Assembly: GCA_016210395.1 (NCBI GenBank)
Contig: JACQUI010000039.1
Coordinates: 1 to 21,707 of the forward strand
DNA length: 21,707 nt
Reading direction: 5' to 3'
Source of the DNA: Chloroflexota bacterium
GTDB lineage: Bacteria > Chloroflexota > Dehalococcoidia > Lucifugimonadales > JACPCL1
Made by a program: the position numbers and the translations under genes
Notes under the pieces: generated by a model
Told to the model about the DNA's origin: nothing
What the model saw: the letters and a program-made list of their open reading frames with translations, nothing else
The model's database searches: none
Shown: in pieces, positions 7,211 through 14,438 of the stretch
Layout of the letters: every line of letters begins with the position of its first letter
Numbering within the stretch: the first letter of the stretch is position 1

Positions 7211-7827
7211 AAGTCAGCAATAGAATATGCCAGAACCTTCTTTCCTCCGCCTCGCCCCCGGCGATACAGGAGCAGCTCCTCTATTGCATTCTTTACCCTA
7301 TTGCCAATTTCATCCAAGAACATGTTTTCCTCCGCTTTGGGCACATCTCCAAACAAAAGATGGTATATCATGCTGTCGATGATGAATGCCTGATAATCAT
7401 ACAATGTTACTGCATAAGCAAAAACAGCCTTCGCTCCGCTCCGTCTCATCAACTGGTCAATTGTCTCCTGATCCTTGCCCACACTGCAACAGGAGAATAT
7501 CAATATCGGCACATTCAGGTCTTTGAAAACTGAAACATCACTTCCGCTTAGAATTAGCGATTCTCCGTTGCTGAAACGAATGCTCGTATCCTTACTTGTC
7601 TTGTTCCCATGACCAACGAAATGAACCATGTAGTAGGCGTTTCGCCTTGCTAATTCCAGGAAGAATAGAAAATCTGCGCGAGAATGGACCTCCTTAGTGG
7701 ACACTTCCAGTCCCCGATGCGCATAGGCTGTTCCAAGGATTCGCATAAACTCCTTCTGTGACCGCAGAGACGTAGGATCAGCGTCCAATTGTGTCTCAAG
7801 TACGAGCACTCTTTTTTCTGTACTCAC
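7207..7827 (-). CDS. CHAT/caspase-like (clan CD) protease domain protein
   Basis: A 206-residue protein of essentially one domain. The Cys-His dyad of CHAT/caspase-type peptidases is visible: a strand followed by MVHFVGHGN (His73 in the GHG) and, after the next strand, PILIFSCCSVG, which aligns with the CHAT pattern LSACETG and makes Cys114 the likely nucleophile. There is no TPR, transmembrane or recognition domain, unlike most CHAT proteins. The start is GTG 7825-7827 with GGAGG (complement of 7833-7837) 5 bases upstream, 21 bases after the aroE stop, so it probably rides on the kinase-regulator-aroE transcript. Two hand-counted 60-base blocks (7381-7440 and 7501-7560) are 42% and 40% GC against 68% in an aroE block (8101-8160), which suggests recent transfer. 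Related CHAT proteases act in bacterial defence and cell-death circuits, but no partner is visible, so the function is unknown. Confidence 0.72.
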   Translation of the reverse strand: MSTEKRVLVLETQLDADPTSLRSQKEFMRILGTAYAHRGLEVSTKEVHSRADFLFFLELARRNAYYMVHFVGHGNKTSKDTSIRFSNGESLILSGSDVSVFKDLNVPILIFSCCSVGKDQETIDQLMRRSGAKAVFAYAVTLYDYQAFIIDSMIYHLLFGDVPKAEENMFLDEIGNRVKNAIEELLLYRRGRGGGKKVLAYSIADF

Positions 7828-7848
7828 ATGTTCCTCCAGAAAGTAGGA

Positions 7849-8694
7849 TTATTGGCCGCGCAACGCCTTCCGCGCCGCCTCAAACATCACGCCCACAGGG
7901 GCCTCAACCCCCGTCCACAGGCGGAACGCCTCGGCCCCCTGGTAGATGAGCATGGGCAGGCCGCCCAGCGTCCGCGCCCCGGCCTTCCGCGCAGCCGCCA
8001 AAAGAGGCGTCGCCTCCGGGTTGTAGACGATATCATAGACCAGCGCTCCCCCAGGGATGAGCGAAGCCTCCAGCGGCGTCTCCCCAGCCGCGGCCGAACC
8101 CGCCATGCCCAGCGTCGTGGTGTTGACGATCAGGTCCCACGGCCCGTCCGTAGCCAGTGCGCCATGGTCCAATGGCAGCGCCCGCGAAGACGCCCCTTCC
8201 GGCAGCGACGCCACCAGCTCCCGGGCGCGCTCCACCGTGCGGTTGGCGATGGCCAGCCAAGCGACGCCGGCATCGGCAAGGCCGAATGCAGCGGCCTTGG
8301 CTGCCCCGCCTGCGCCCAGGAGCAGCACGCGCTTGCCCCGGGGATCAAAACCGGCGTCCTCCCGCAGGGCGCGCATGAAACCCGCCACGTCTGTGTTGTG
8401 GCCCTCCAGCGCGCCGTTCCTGTTCACAATGGTGTTCACCGCGCCAATGCGCCGCGCCATGTCCGCGAGCCTATCGAGGTGGGAAAGCACCGCCTCTTTG
8501 TGGGGGACGGTGACGTTTGCCCCAAGCACATCCGGCTCGCGCAGAGAGCGCACCCGTTGGGGGACCTGATCGGGAGGCGTTGGCCAGGCTTCGTAGCGGG
8601 CGTCAATCCCGGCGTGGTCCAGCGCCGCCTGCTGGAACACGGGCGAAAGCGAGTGCCCCAGGGGGTAGCCGATGATGCCAAGCAGCTTCGTCAT
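7849..8694 (-). CDS. aroE: Shikimate dehydrogenase (NADP)
   Basis: Cytoplasmic enzyme reducing 3-dehydroshikimate to shikimate, the fourth step towards chorismate. The 281 residues show the full family pattern: GYPLGHSLSP (shikimate-binding Ser15 and Ser17), NVTVPHKEAV (catalytic Lys66), GHNTDVAGF (Asp102), the NADP Rossmann loop GAGGAAKA at 127-134, ANRTVERA (Asn151, Arg152, Thr153, giving NADP preference), VNTTTLGM and the C-terminal GGLPMLIYQGAEAF. Length and order are typical. ATG 8692-8694 starts 9 bases after the response regulator stop, so aroE is in one operon with the two-component genes; the CHAT-like gene follows 21 bases downstream. Together with aroC in this window it supplies two steps of aromatic amino acid synthesis. 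Confidence 0.97.
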   Translation of the reverse strand: MTKLLGIIGYPLGHSLSPVFQQAALDHAGIDARYEAWPTPPDQVPQRVRSLREPDVLGANVTVPHKEAVLSHLDRLADMARRIGAVNTIVNRNGALEGHNTDVAGFMRALREDAGFDPRGKRVLLLGAGGAAKAAAFGLADAGVAWLAIANRTVERARELVASLPEGASSRALPLDHGALATDGPWDLIVNTTTLGMAGSAAAGETPLEASLIPGGALVYDIVYNPEATPLLAAARKAGARTLGGLPMLIYQGAEAFRLWTGVEAPVGVMFEAARKALRGQ

Positions 8695-8703
8695 GCCTGC
8701 CGC

Positions 8704-9396
8704 TCAGCCCTCGCCCCGATCGGCGTCGGCAAGCCCGGTCCGGATGGCGTATGCCGCCGCCTGGCTGCGGTTCTTCAGGTGCAGCTTCTCCAGGATGTTC
8801 TTCAGGTGCGTCTTGACGGTGTTGACTGAAACATAAAGGGCGTCGGCAACCTCCTTGTTGGAAAGCCCTCTGGCTACGCACTGCAGCACTTCCCGCTCGC
8901 GGGCGCTGAGAGCATCGCCGGCTTCCAGCAGCTCCCTCGCCTCTTCTGCCGCCTCCTCCCGGGCCTCTGCGCCGCCGCGAAACTCCAGCAGCAGTTTGCT
9001 TGCCATTAAGGGGGCGATAATGGCTTCGCCCTTTGCCACGACCTCCACCGCCTGCACCAGATCCTCGGGCTGGAAGTTCTTCAGCACATAGCCCCGTGCC
9101 CCTGCCTTGATGGCGCTGAAGAGGTCGGCTTCACGCTCGGATACCGTGAGCATGAGGACCTTGGCCGAAGGGAGCGCCTGCTGGAGGCGTTGGGTTGCTT
9201 CCACGCCGGTGCAGCGCGGCATGTGGAGGTCCATGACGATGACGTCAGGCTTGAGCTGCAGCGCCTTCTCCACCGCCTCCAGGCCGTCGGCGGCCTGGCC
9301 CACGACGTCGAAGGTCTTGGATGCGCCCAGCACCGCGGCGACGCCGCTGCGAAACAACGCGTGGTCATCCGCCAGCAGCACTCGAATGGGGCTCAT
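8704..9396 (-). CDS. NarL/LuxR-family response regulator
   Basis: A 230-residue DNA-binding response regulator. The receiver domain (about 1-120) has the acidic pair DD at 10-11, phospho-acceptor Asp56 in VIVMDLHMP, Thr84 and Lys106. After a Glu/Ala-rich linker (about 133-158) comes a LuxR-type helix-turn-helix LSAREREVLQCVARGLSNKE with the recognition stretch VSVNTVKTHLKNILEKLHLK. It should be phosphorylated by the adjacent histidine kinase and bind promoters as a dimer. Its ATG overlaps the kinase stop as ATGA (9393-9396), a sign of coupled translation, and aroE follows 9 bases later. Target genes are not shown by the sequence; nothing here proves that it controls aroE. Confidence 0.95.
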   Translation of the reverse strand: MSPIRVLLADDHALFRSGVAAVLGASKTFDVVGQAADGLEAVEKALQLKPDVIVMDLHMPRCTGVEATQRLQQALPSAKVLMLTVSEREADLFSAIKAGARGYVLKNFQPEDLVQAVEVVAKGEAIIAPLMASKLLLEFRGGAEAREEAAEEARELLEAGDALSAREREVLQCVARGLSNKEVADALYVSVNTVKTHLKNILEKLHLKNRSQAAAYAIRTGLADADRGEG

Positions 9397-10610
9397 GCCG
9401 CGTCCTTCCCTTCCAGCGGCAACACCGCCTTCACGACCGTTCCCTGGCCGGGAGCCGACTGAATGGAGATCTCTCCTCCCAGGCCCTCCGCGCGCTCCCG
9501 CATGACCTCTATTCCGTGATGGCCCCGGGGCGGCTGGCTGGATACGTCCATCCCTGTCCCGTTGTCCCGTATCACCACTTCAAGAGCGTCAGGAAGCCTG
9601 CTCAGCGCCACCTCCACGTTGGTGGCGCACGCGTGCTTCCGCACGTTGCTCAGCGCCTCCTGGACAATGCGCAGGGCCTGAAGCTCCGTCGTCTGCGTCA
9701 CCAGCGCGCCGGCTGGATACCCGCGAAACTCCACCGCGATGCCCGTCCTCTCTGAGAAGTCCTTCAGGTAGTCCCGTATGCTCTCTACCAATGAGAACCG
9801 GTCCGCGGTGAACGTGAGGGAGTCTATGGACTCGCGGATGTCAGTATACGCCTCCTCCGTGGCCTTCTTCACGTCATCCAGCTCCGCCAGAATCCGGGCT
9901 GGGTCGCTGCCGGGCTGGGACAGGGAAGCGCGTATCAGGCCGGCCTTCAGGTTGAGATACCCCAGCGACTGGGCGATCCCATCGTGGATCTCCCGCCTGA
10001 GACGCCGGCGCTCCTCAATAATGCTGGAGCGCTCGATCCTCTGGCGCAGGCTCAGGTTTGCGCGATACGTCATTGTCGCAGCCAGCAGGCTCGCCACAGA
10101 GTAGGCCGCGAACAGGCTCAGCCGGTTGCCATCCAGGACCCAGACGAAGGAGTCCGTCACCTGGCTCAGCGCGACGTGGCCGAGGCCAAGGTCCGCTATG
10201 AAGACCACCGCAATCACCAGCGCGACACGCTCGTTGTAGAAAGAGGCGGCAATGATAATAGGTGTGAAGGTGTACAGGAGCAGTCCGCTGTCCAGGCCGC
10301 CTGTCGTCATTACCGACGCAAGGGCGGCAAGGACGTCCACCACCAACACCGCATAGCTGCGAAGGTTCCACAGGCTCTCCCGGGTCGGGAAAGCCACCTT
10401 GAACGCGGTGTACAGGCCAATGATCGCAAGAGCCGCCAGCGGGCCGACCTGTGGTTCCTCGCCCCTCCCCAGAGGCAGCGCGATCATGAGGACCGCGCCG
10501 ACCGCGAAGGCAAGATACCTGTAGAAAGCGATGAACTGGTACGCCGACCGCCGGTACTGGGCGGCTGATGGTCCTTTAACCTTGGTGTCCATGCCTTTTG
10601 CATCTGCCAC
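9393..10610 (-). CDS. Membrane sensor histidine kinase, NarL/DesK-type (HisKA_3)
   Basis: A 405-residue kinase. The N-terminal half (about 25-182) is membrane-embedded, with about five or six hydrophobic segments, and has no recognisable extracytoplasmic sensor domain. A short coil leads to the HisKA_3 dimerisation domain with ERRRLRREIHDGIAQSLGYL, where His209 is the phospho-acceptor. The HATPase_c domain shows RIVQEALSNVRKHA (N box, Glu318 and Asn322), IRDNGTGMD (Asp349) and GHHGIEVMRERAEGLGG. Signals sensed by such integral-membrane sensors are often lipids, quinones or membrane state; that is an inference. The start is GTG 10608-10610; an ATG at codon 7 (10590-10592) is an alternative, and neither has a strong ribosome binding site. 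It heads an operon with its regulator and aroE. Confidence 0.93.
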   Translation of the reverse strand: MADAKGMDTKVKGPSAAQYRRSAYQFIAFYRYLAFAVGAVLMIALPLGRGEEPQVGPLAALAIIGLYTAFKVAFPTRESLWNLRSYAVLVVDVLAALASVMTTGGLDSGLLLYTFTPIIIAASFYNERVALVIAVVFIADLGLGHVALSQVTDSFVWVLDGNRLSLFAAYSVASLLAATMTYRANLSLRQRIERSSIIEERRRLRREIHDGIAQSLGYLNLKAGLIRASLSQPGSDPARILAELDDVKKATEEAYTDIRESIDSLTFTADRFSLVESIRDYLKDFSERTGIAVEFRGYPAGALVTQTTELQALRIVQEALSNVRKHACATNVEVALSRLPDALEVVIRDNGTGMDVSSQPPRGHHGIEVMRERAEGLGGEISIQSAPGQGTVVKAVLPLEGKDAA

Positions 10611-10674
10611 TGGCTGGGACCCGCCCTCTTGAGTGTCAGCGGATACGGTGTTAAACGTAGTCTAGCCTACGCAT

Positions 10675-10701
10675 ATTATACGAGCAATACGCACCACTCA
10701 A
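10675..10701 (-). promoter_or_regulatory. Probable promoter of the histidine kinase operon
   Basis: On the minus strand a perfect TATAAT (complement of 10675-10680) lies about 65 bases before the GTG start of the kinase. TTGAGT (complement of 10696-10701) is 15 bases further upstream, shorter than the ideal 17, so the -35 assignment is weak while the -10 is strong. Confidence 0.42.
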
Positions 10702-10743
10702 GCCTGCAGGGTCTTTCAGTTCTTCCATGCCAAGAGCAGGCTC

Positions 10744-10803
10744 CCGTTCGTGGTGAGCTTGTCGAACCACGACGGCGCCCTTCGACAAGCTCAGGGCGAA
10801 CGG
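10744..10803. repeat. REP-doublet (REPIN-like) inverted repeat
   Basis: Two 23-base arms (10744-10766 and 10781-10803) are inverted copies matching at 20 of 23 positions, around a 14-base centre. Each half is also a hairpin of its own: TCGTGGT (10748-10754) pairs with ACCACGA (10766-10772), and CGCCCT (10776-10781) with AGGGCG (10793-10798); their loops GAGCTTGTCGA and TCGACAAGCTC are complementary. This is the layout of a REP pair mobilised by a RAYT-type transposase. It lies between the kinase promoter and the end of pilM. No transposase gene is in the window. Confidence 0.75.
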
Positions 10804-10857
10804 AAATTCTACCCTTGCGTCCGAACACCGAAAGACCCTGTTCAAACCTGTCCTCCC

Positions 10858-11946
10858 CTATCGCGTCTTTGCCGGCCTATCAGCCGCTGCCAGCGCCGCG
10901 TTCACTACCAACTGGTGCACCGGATAGTCCGGGGGCAAGTCCACGGGCAACCGGGCGGTGAGGCACTTCAGTCCGGCGTCACGCTCCACCGCTTCCATCA
11001 CGTCCCTATCCGAGGCCAGCGCCCCGGACAGATAAATGGGCGCTTGCTCAGGGATGGGCGCGTCGCGGTTTGTGTCGTTGTGGTAGGTGATCGTACGGTT
11101 CAGCTCCTCTGTCAGCCGTGGCGCTGCCGTCTCTGAATTCAACAGCTCATTGCCCAGAAACACGCTGCGCATGACCATCGGCACGCCGTTGACCACAATG
11201 GCGATGTCTATGCTGTTGTTCTCCACGTTGGCCAGCACCGCCCTCTCATGGGTGACCAGGCTCGCCAGCGCCTGGGGCTTCAGCACAATCTTCGATGGGC
11301 TGAGTCCAGCAAGCCGCAGCGTGTTAATAAACGTCTGGAGCGGTGTTTTCGGCACGCTCAGGGCAAAGTACTGCCGCTGCGCCCCGGAACGGGAGACCTC
11401 CTGCCAGAAGAGGTAATGGTCCTCCGGCGTGAAGTTCATCCACCGCCGCGCTTCGCGGTCAATGACCCCCGCCGGGTTCACGCCTTTCGCCTGGGGGACG
11501 GCAATCACACGGGACGCGCTTTGAAAGCTGGGGAATGCGGCGGCCACACGCCATGGCCGCAGCCGCGCAAGGAACCCCTTCTGCAACAGGCCCTTGCTGT
11601 TCAGCGCATTGCGGACCACCGTAGCCAGCGCCTCAGGGTTGGCCACAAACCCGTTGCGGATGAAGAGGGGGTTGAACGGAAGCACAATCCACGCCACCGC
11701 CTTGCCCCCCCTGAATGCCAGCACCCGCAGCGACGTGCCTTCAAGCGAGATGGTCAGGAGATTGCCTGGGCCGCGCCGCACTGCCGGTCTCGCGCCCCGG
11801 TCCTCGGGCGCGCGCAGGTCCTCTCCAGACGGGGGTTGCCCCGTAACGCCGCCTTGCTGTGCGGCTGGCAGCGGCGTCTCGGGCAGAGAGGGGCTGCCTC
11901 TAAGCTTAGGAAGTCGCAGTTGTCTCAACGGCTGTCCCTTCAGCAT
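10858..11946 (-). CDS. pilM: PilM-like type IV pilus assembly ATPase (actin-like)
   Basis: A 362-residue protein with an actin/FtsA-like fold as in PilM, the cytoplasmic part of the pilus alignment complex. Visible pieces are the first phosphate strand pair NLLTISLEGTSLRVLAFRGG (about 62-81), a PilM-like FxPEDHYLFWQE region, the second phosphate strand SIDIAIVVNGVPMVMRSVFL and a late PIYLSGALASDRDVMEAV nucleotide-site segment. The first 60 residues are Pro/Gly/Arg-rich and probably disordered, longer than in usual PilM. The ATG at 11944-11946 lies inside the end of pilO (41-base overlap) and lacks a clear ribosome binding site, so the true start could be further in, but no good alternative was found. 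It is the last gene of the cluster, whereas PilM normally comes first. Confidence 0.8.
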   Translation of the reverse strand: MLKGQPLRQLRLPKLRGSPSLPETPLPAAQQGGVTGQPPSGEDLRAPEDRGARPAVRRGPGNLLTISLEGTSLRVLAFRGGKAVAWIVLPFNPLFIRNGFVANPEALATVVRNALNSKGLLQKGFLARLRPWRVAAAFPSFQSASRVIAVPQAKGVNPAGVIDREARRWMNFTPEDHYLFWQEVSRSGAQRQYFALSVPKTPLQTFINTLRLAGLSPSKIVLKPQALASLVTHERAVLANVENNSIDIAIVVNGVPMVMRSVFLGNELLNSETAAPRLTEELNRTITYHNDTNRDAPIPEQAPIYLSGALASDRDVMEAVERDAGLKCLTARLPVDLPPDYPVHQLVVNAALAAADRPAKTR

Positions 11947-12490
11947 CCCTGTACAGGAGCAGTTCCAGGTCCATCACCCACGCGCCGGTCTCCAGACTAT
12001 AGCCCGACTTCAGCGTGCTGACCACCGGCGAATAGGAAGCGCCGGTGACGGCAGTGATGAAACGGGCCAGGTCCTGCAAGCCGCCGGAGACCGTCAACGC
12101 TATGTTCGATACCTCGTAGGCCTGCTCGCCAAGAGTCTTGTCGTACTTTGTCAGCGCCGAGGAGTTGATGGCCACGGAATGCTCATGCGCCCACGTCCAG
12201 AGATCGAGCATCACCTGTGCGCCGTCAAAAGCGGGCGGCTTCAAGGAGGCCAGGTCATTCTCCAGGCCCTGCTTCTGCGCCTTGACCTCATCCACTTTGC
12301 CGTTGTTCCTTGCGGCGCGCAGATTCGTGTTGGCCCTGGCAACCCTTGTGGAAAGGTCGTCAACGTCCTTGCTTGCCTGCACGTTCTGGTACAGGAAAAG
12401 AGCGGCAAGCAGCAACATCCCCGCTGCGGCGGCAATAAGGACCCCGTCCGTGCGCGATGGGCGCCTAAGCTTGAGGAGCAGGGAGTTCAT
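11906..12490 (-). CDS. pilO: PilO-like type IV pilus inner-membrane protein
   Basis: A 194-residue bitopic protein: a basic N-terminus (MNSLLLKLRRPSRTD), one membrane helix GVLIAAAAGMLLLAALFLYQ (about 16-35), a coiled-coil stretch (about 38-85) and a C-terminal ferredoxin-like domain ending LETGAWVMDLELLLYRD. This is the PilO layout; PilO pairs with PilN to link cytoplasmic PilM to the rest of the machine. Sequence motifs are weak in this family, so the call rests on topology and position between PilN and PilM. It overlaps the pilN end by 26 bases, has GAGG 9 bases before the ATG, and overlaps the pilM start by 41 bases. Confidence 0.78.
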   Translation of the reverse strand: MNSLLLKLRRPSRTDGVLIAAAAGMLLLAALFLYQNVQASKDVDDLSTRVARANTNLRAARNNGKVDEVKAQKQGLENDLASLKPPAFDGAQVMLDLWTWAHEHSVAINSSALTKYDKTLGEQAYEVSNIALTVSGGLQDLARFITAVTGASYSPVVSTLKSGYSLETGAWVMDLELLLYRDAEGTAVETTATS

Positions 12491-13058
12491 TGGGAACAGC
12501 CTCTATGAGCATGGTAAACGATACCTCTGATGACCTTCCTGCCAGCATGCCCAGGATTTCCACCTTCTTGATCCGGGGCGAGGCGGTAAGCTGCGCATGG
12601 TAGCGTTCGACGCCCGCCACACCCTTCGTTGAAACGCCCGCAACCGCGAAGCCGCTGTCTATCTTCTCCAGCGAGGTCAACGAAAGCCCGTCGGGCAGGT
12701 CGAACACCAAGGGGGACAGAATGGCCGGCCAGTCCAGCCGCTGGGCTTCCACCTGCGCCTCGCCGCTGCGCAGCTTGGTAATGCCTGCCTCCAACTCGCT
12801 GATCTCGTCGCGCAGCGCGTTGGCTTCTACCACCAGGGATTCTAGCTGGGCGATGTTGCGGCCGATACGCGCCTGGTCGGCTTCCAAGCGGCGGATATCC
12901 TCCTTCGCAGCCGTCGCCGATTGTAGGGCCAAAGAGGCGGCTGCAAGCCCTGCCAGCGCAACAAAGAGCAGCGCAAGCTGCAACGTGGAAAGCAGCCGCT
13001 GGCGGTATTCCGCCGGCAGGATATTGATCTGTCCCAACCGGTAGGGCTGCGTGCTCAT
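12465..13058 (-). CDS. pilN: PilN-like type IV pilus assembly protein
   Basis: A 197-residue bitopic protein. The cytoplasmic N-terminus carries the PilM-binding signature of PilN in the form LGQINILPAEYRQRL (about 8-22; family consensus INLLPxR). A membrane helix LQLALLFVALAGLAAASLAL (about 26-45), a long coiled coil (about 50-112) and a ferredoxin-like C-terminal domain follow. The ATG overlaps the pilC stop as ATGA (13055-13058), indicating translational coupling, and its own end overlaps pilO. The N-terminal motif makes this the firmest of the three alignment-complex calls. Confidence 0.88.
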   Translation of the reverse strand: MSTQPYRLGQINILPAEYRQRLLSTLQLALLFVALAGLAAASLALQSATAAKEDIRRLEADQARIGRNIAQLESLVVEANALRDEISELEAGITKLRSGEAQVEAQRLDWPAILSPLVFDLPDGLSLTSLEKIDSGFAVAGVSTKGVAGVERYHAQLTASPRIKKVEILGMLAGRSSEVSFTMLIEAVPNELPAPQA

Positions 13059-14272
13059 TTGATGTTGTCAATCAGGCCGTACATAGCCGAAATCATGGCC
13101 ACCGCAATAAAACCAACGCCGCTTCCCATAAGCAATGTCATGAGAGGCCCAAGCATGCCCGTCATGGTGTTGATGGATACGTCCATCTCCTGCTCAAAAA
13201 AACGGGCCACCGTTTCCAGGCTCTTGTCCAGCGTCCCCGACTGCTCTCCCATGGTGATCATTTGTGTGACCAGCGAAGGAAACACCGGGTGCTTCGCCAT
13301 CGCCACAGAAAGGTCTTCCCCTGTGACGACATCCTGCCTGACCTGCAGGACCGATCTCCTGACCGCCGAGTTCGGGACCATCGCCGCCGTGAGGTCCAGG
13401 GACTCCAGGATAGGCAGACCCGCTGACAATAGCGTGGCGAGGGAGCCGGTGACACGGGACGTGTTGCTGTACCTGACCACCTCCCCAAAGACCGGCAGTC
13501 TCAGGATGATCTGGTCCCAGCTTCTCTTGCCTCGCTCGCTCCTAAGAAAATAGTACCAGCCTGCTCCTCCCACCAGAAGGAAGCCCAGCCCCATTTTCGC
13601 ACCGTGGGCCTGGGCAAAGCCGCTGGAGTTGATGAGGATGCGGGTGGTGAGCGGGAGCTCGCCGCCAAACTCCTCAAACAGGACGGACATGGCAGGTATG
13701 GCGAAGAACAGCATGATGAACGCTGCGCCCAGGGCCACCACTGATACGATGGCTGGGTATGCCAGCGCGCGCTTCACCTTGGAAGCCGCCGCCGCCATCC
13801 GCTCCATGTAGTCCGCCGCCTTGTACAACGCCGGTGCAATCTGGCCCGTCTGCTCGCTGGTGGTCACCAGGCGGACGAAGATTGATGGAAAGATGTTCGG
13901 GTGCTTCGCAACGGCCTCGGACAAGGATGAGCCGGTCTCGATTTCCACCATGATCTGGCGGAGCGCCCGAAGCAAGAGAGGGCTGCGCACTCTCTGGCTG
14001 ACGAAGCGGATGGCCGGCAGAAGCGTGATGCCTGCTTCCAGCAGCGTGGCAACGCCGCGGCTGAAGTCCACCAGGTCCCGTGGCTTCGGGCCGAAGAAGG
14101 TGGGCAACGCATCGTAGAGAGAGGCGCTGAAGGCCTTGGGCTGCTTCCGCAGGGAAACGACGGTGAGATTGGCGCGCCACAACAGCGCTTCGGCTGCCTG
14201 CTCGGTGTCCACCGGCAGTGTGCCCGCGACGCGCTGGCCGTTCTGGTCGTATGCCACGTAGTTGATGGCCAT
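13055..14272 (-). CDS. pilC: Type IV pilus inner-membrane platform protein PilC (T2SS F family)
   Basis: A 405-residue integral membrane platform protein that the PilB ATPase acts on to assemble pilin. It has the standard N-terminal MAINYVAYDQNGQRVAG and two T2SSF repeats: DFSRGVATLLEAGITLLPAI (first) and SRVTGSLATLLSAGLPILES (second), each with a SLSEA/DLSVA box and the family motifs TSEQTG and TMGEQSGTLDKSLE. Membrane segments lie near residues 170-198, 220-240 and 375-402. Length is normal for the family. It is read after pilB with a 166-base gap that holds a repeat copy; no strong ribosome binding site precedes ATG 14270-14272. Confidence 0.95.
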   Translation of the reverse strand: MAINYVAYDQNGQRVAGTLPVDTEQAAEALLWRANLTVVSLRKQPKAFSASLYDALPTFFGPKPRDLVDFSRGVATLLEAGITLLPAIRFVSQRVRSPLLLRALRQIMVEIETGSSLSEAVAKHPNIFPSIFVRLVTTSEQTGQIAPALYKAADYMERMAAAASKVKRALAYPAIVSVVALGAAFIMLFFAIPAMSVLFEEFGGELPLTTRILINSSGFAQAHGAKMGLGFLLVGGAGWYYFLRSERGKRSWDQIILRLPVFGEVVRYSNTSRVTGSLATLLSAGLPILESLDLTAAMVPNSAVRRSVLQVRQDVVTGEDLSVAMAKHPVFPSLVTQMITMGEQSGTLDKSLETVARFFEQEMDVSINTMTGMLGPLMTLLMGSGVGFIAVAMISAMYGLIDNIK

Positions 14273-14327
14273 GATAGCTTGGGGCCGACGCCGTTGTCAT
14301 TCCTGCAAAAAGGCAGGTGTGCAGATG

Positions 14328-14402
14328 GCCGCGCCCTCGCCGGGGGCTACCAGGGGTGTCCCCTGTAGGGGCGCAAGGCTTGCGCCCCAGGGCGGGCGGG
14401 AA
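14328..14402. repeat. Dispersed intergenic repeat, copy A (pilB-pilC gap)
   Basis: This copy contains two perfect hairpins: CAGGGG-TGT-CCCCTG (14351-14365) and GGGGCGCAAG-G-CTTGCGCCCC (14368-14388). It shares the run CGCCGGGGG...GTCCCCTGTAGGG...GCAAGGCTTGCGCC...GGGCGGGCGGGAA with copy B at 16355 and, in its left half, with copy C at 21655. It fills most of the 166-base gap between pilB and pilC, where it might act on messenger stability; it is not a classical terminator because no U-run follows. Confidence 0.75.
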
Positions 14403-14438
14403 ATTGACGTCCGCCGGAATCGTCGGGCAAGAGCCGGG

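Noticed and set aside
10651..10845. A 64-codon minus-strand open frame and overlapping plus-strand frames across the REP doublet
   Set aside because: The translations are the known false peptides of this repeat type, and no ribosome binding site or homology is evident.
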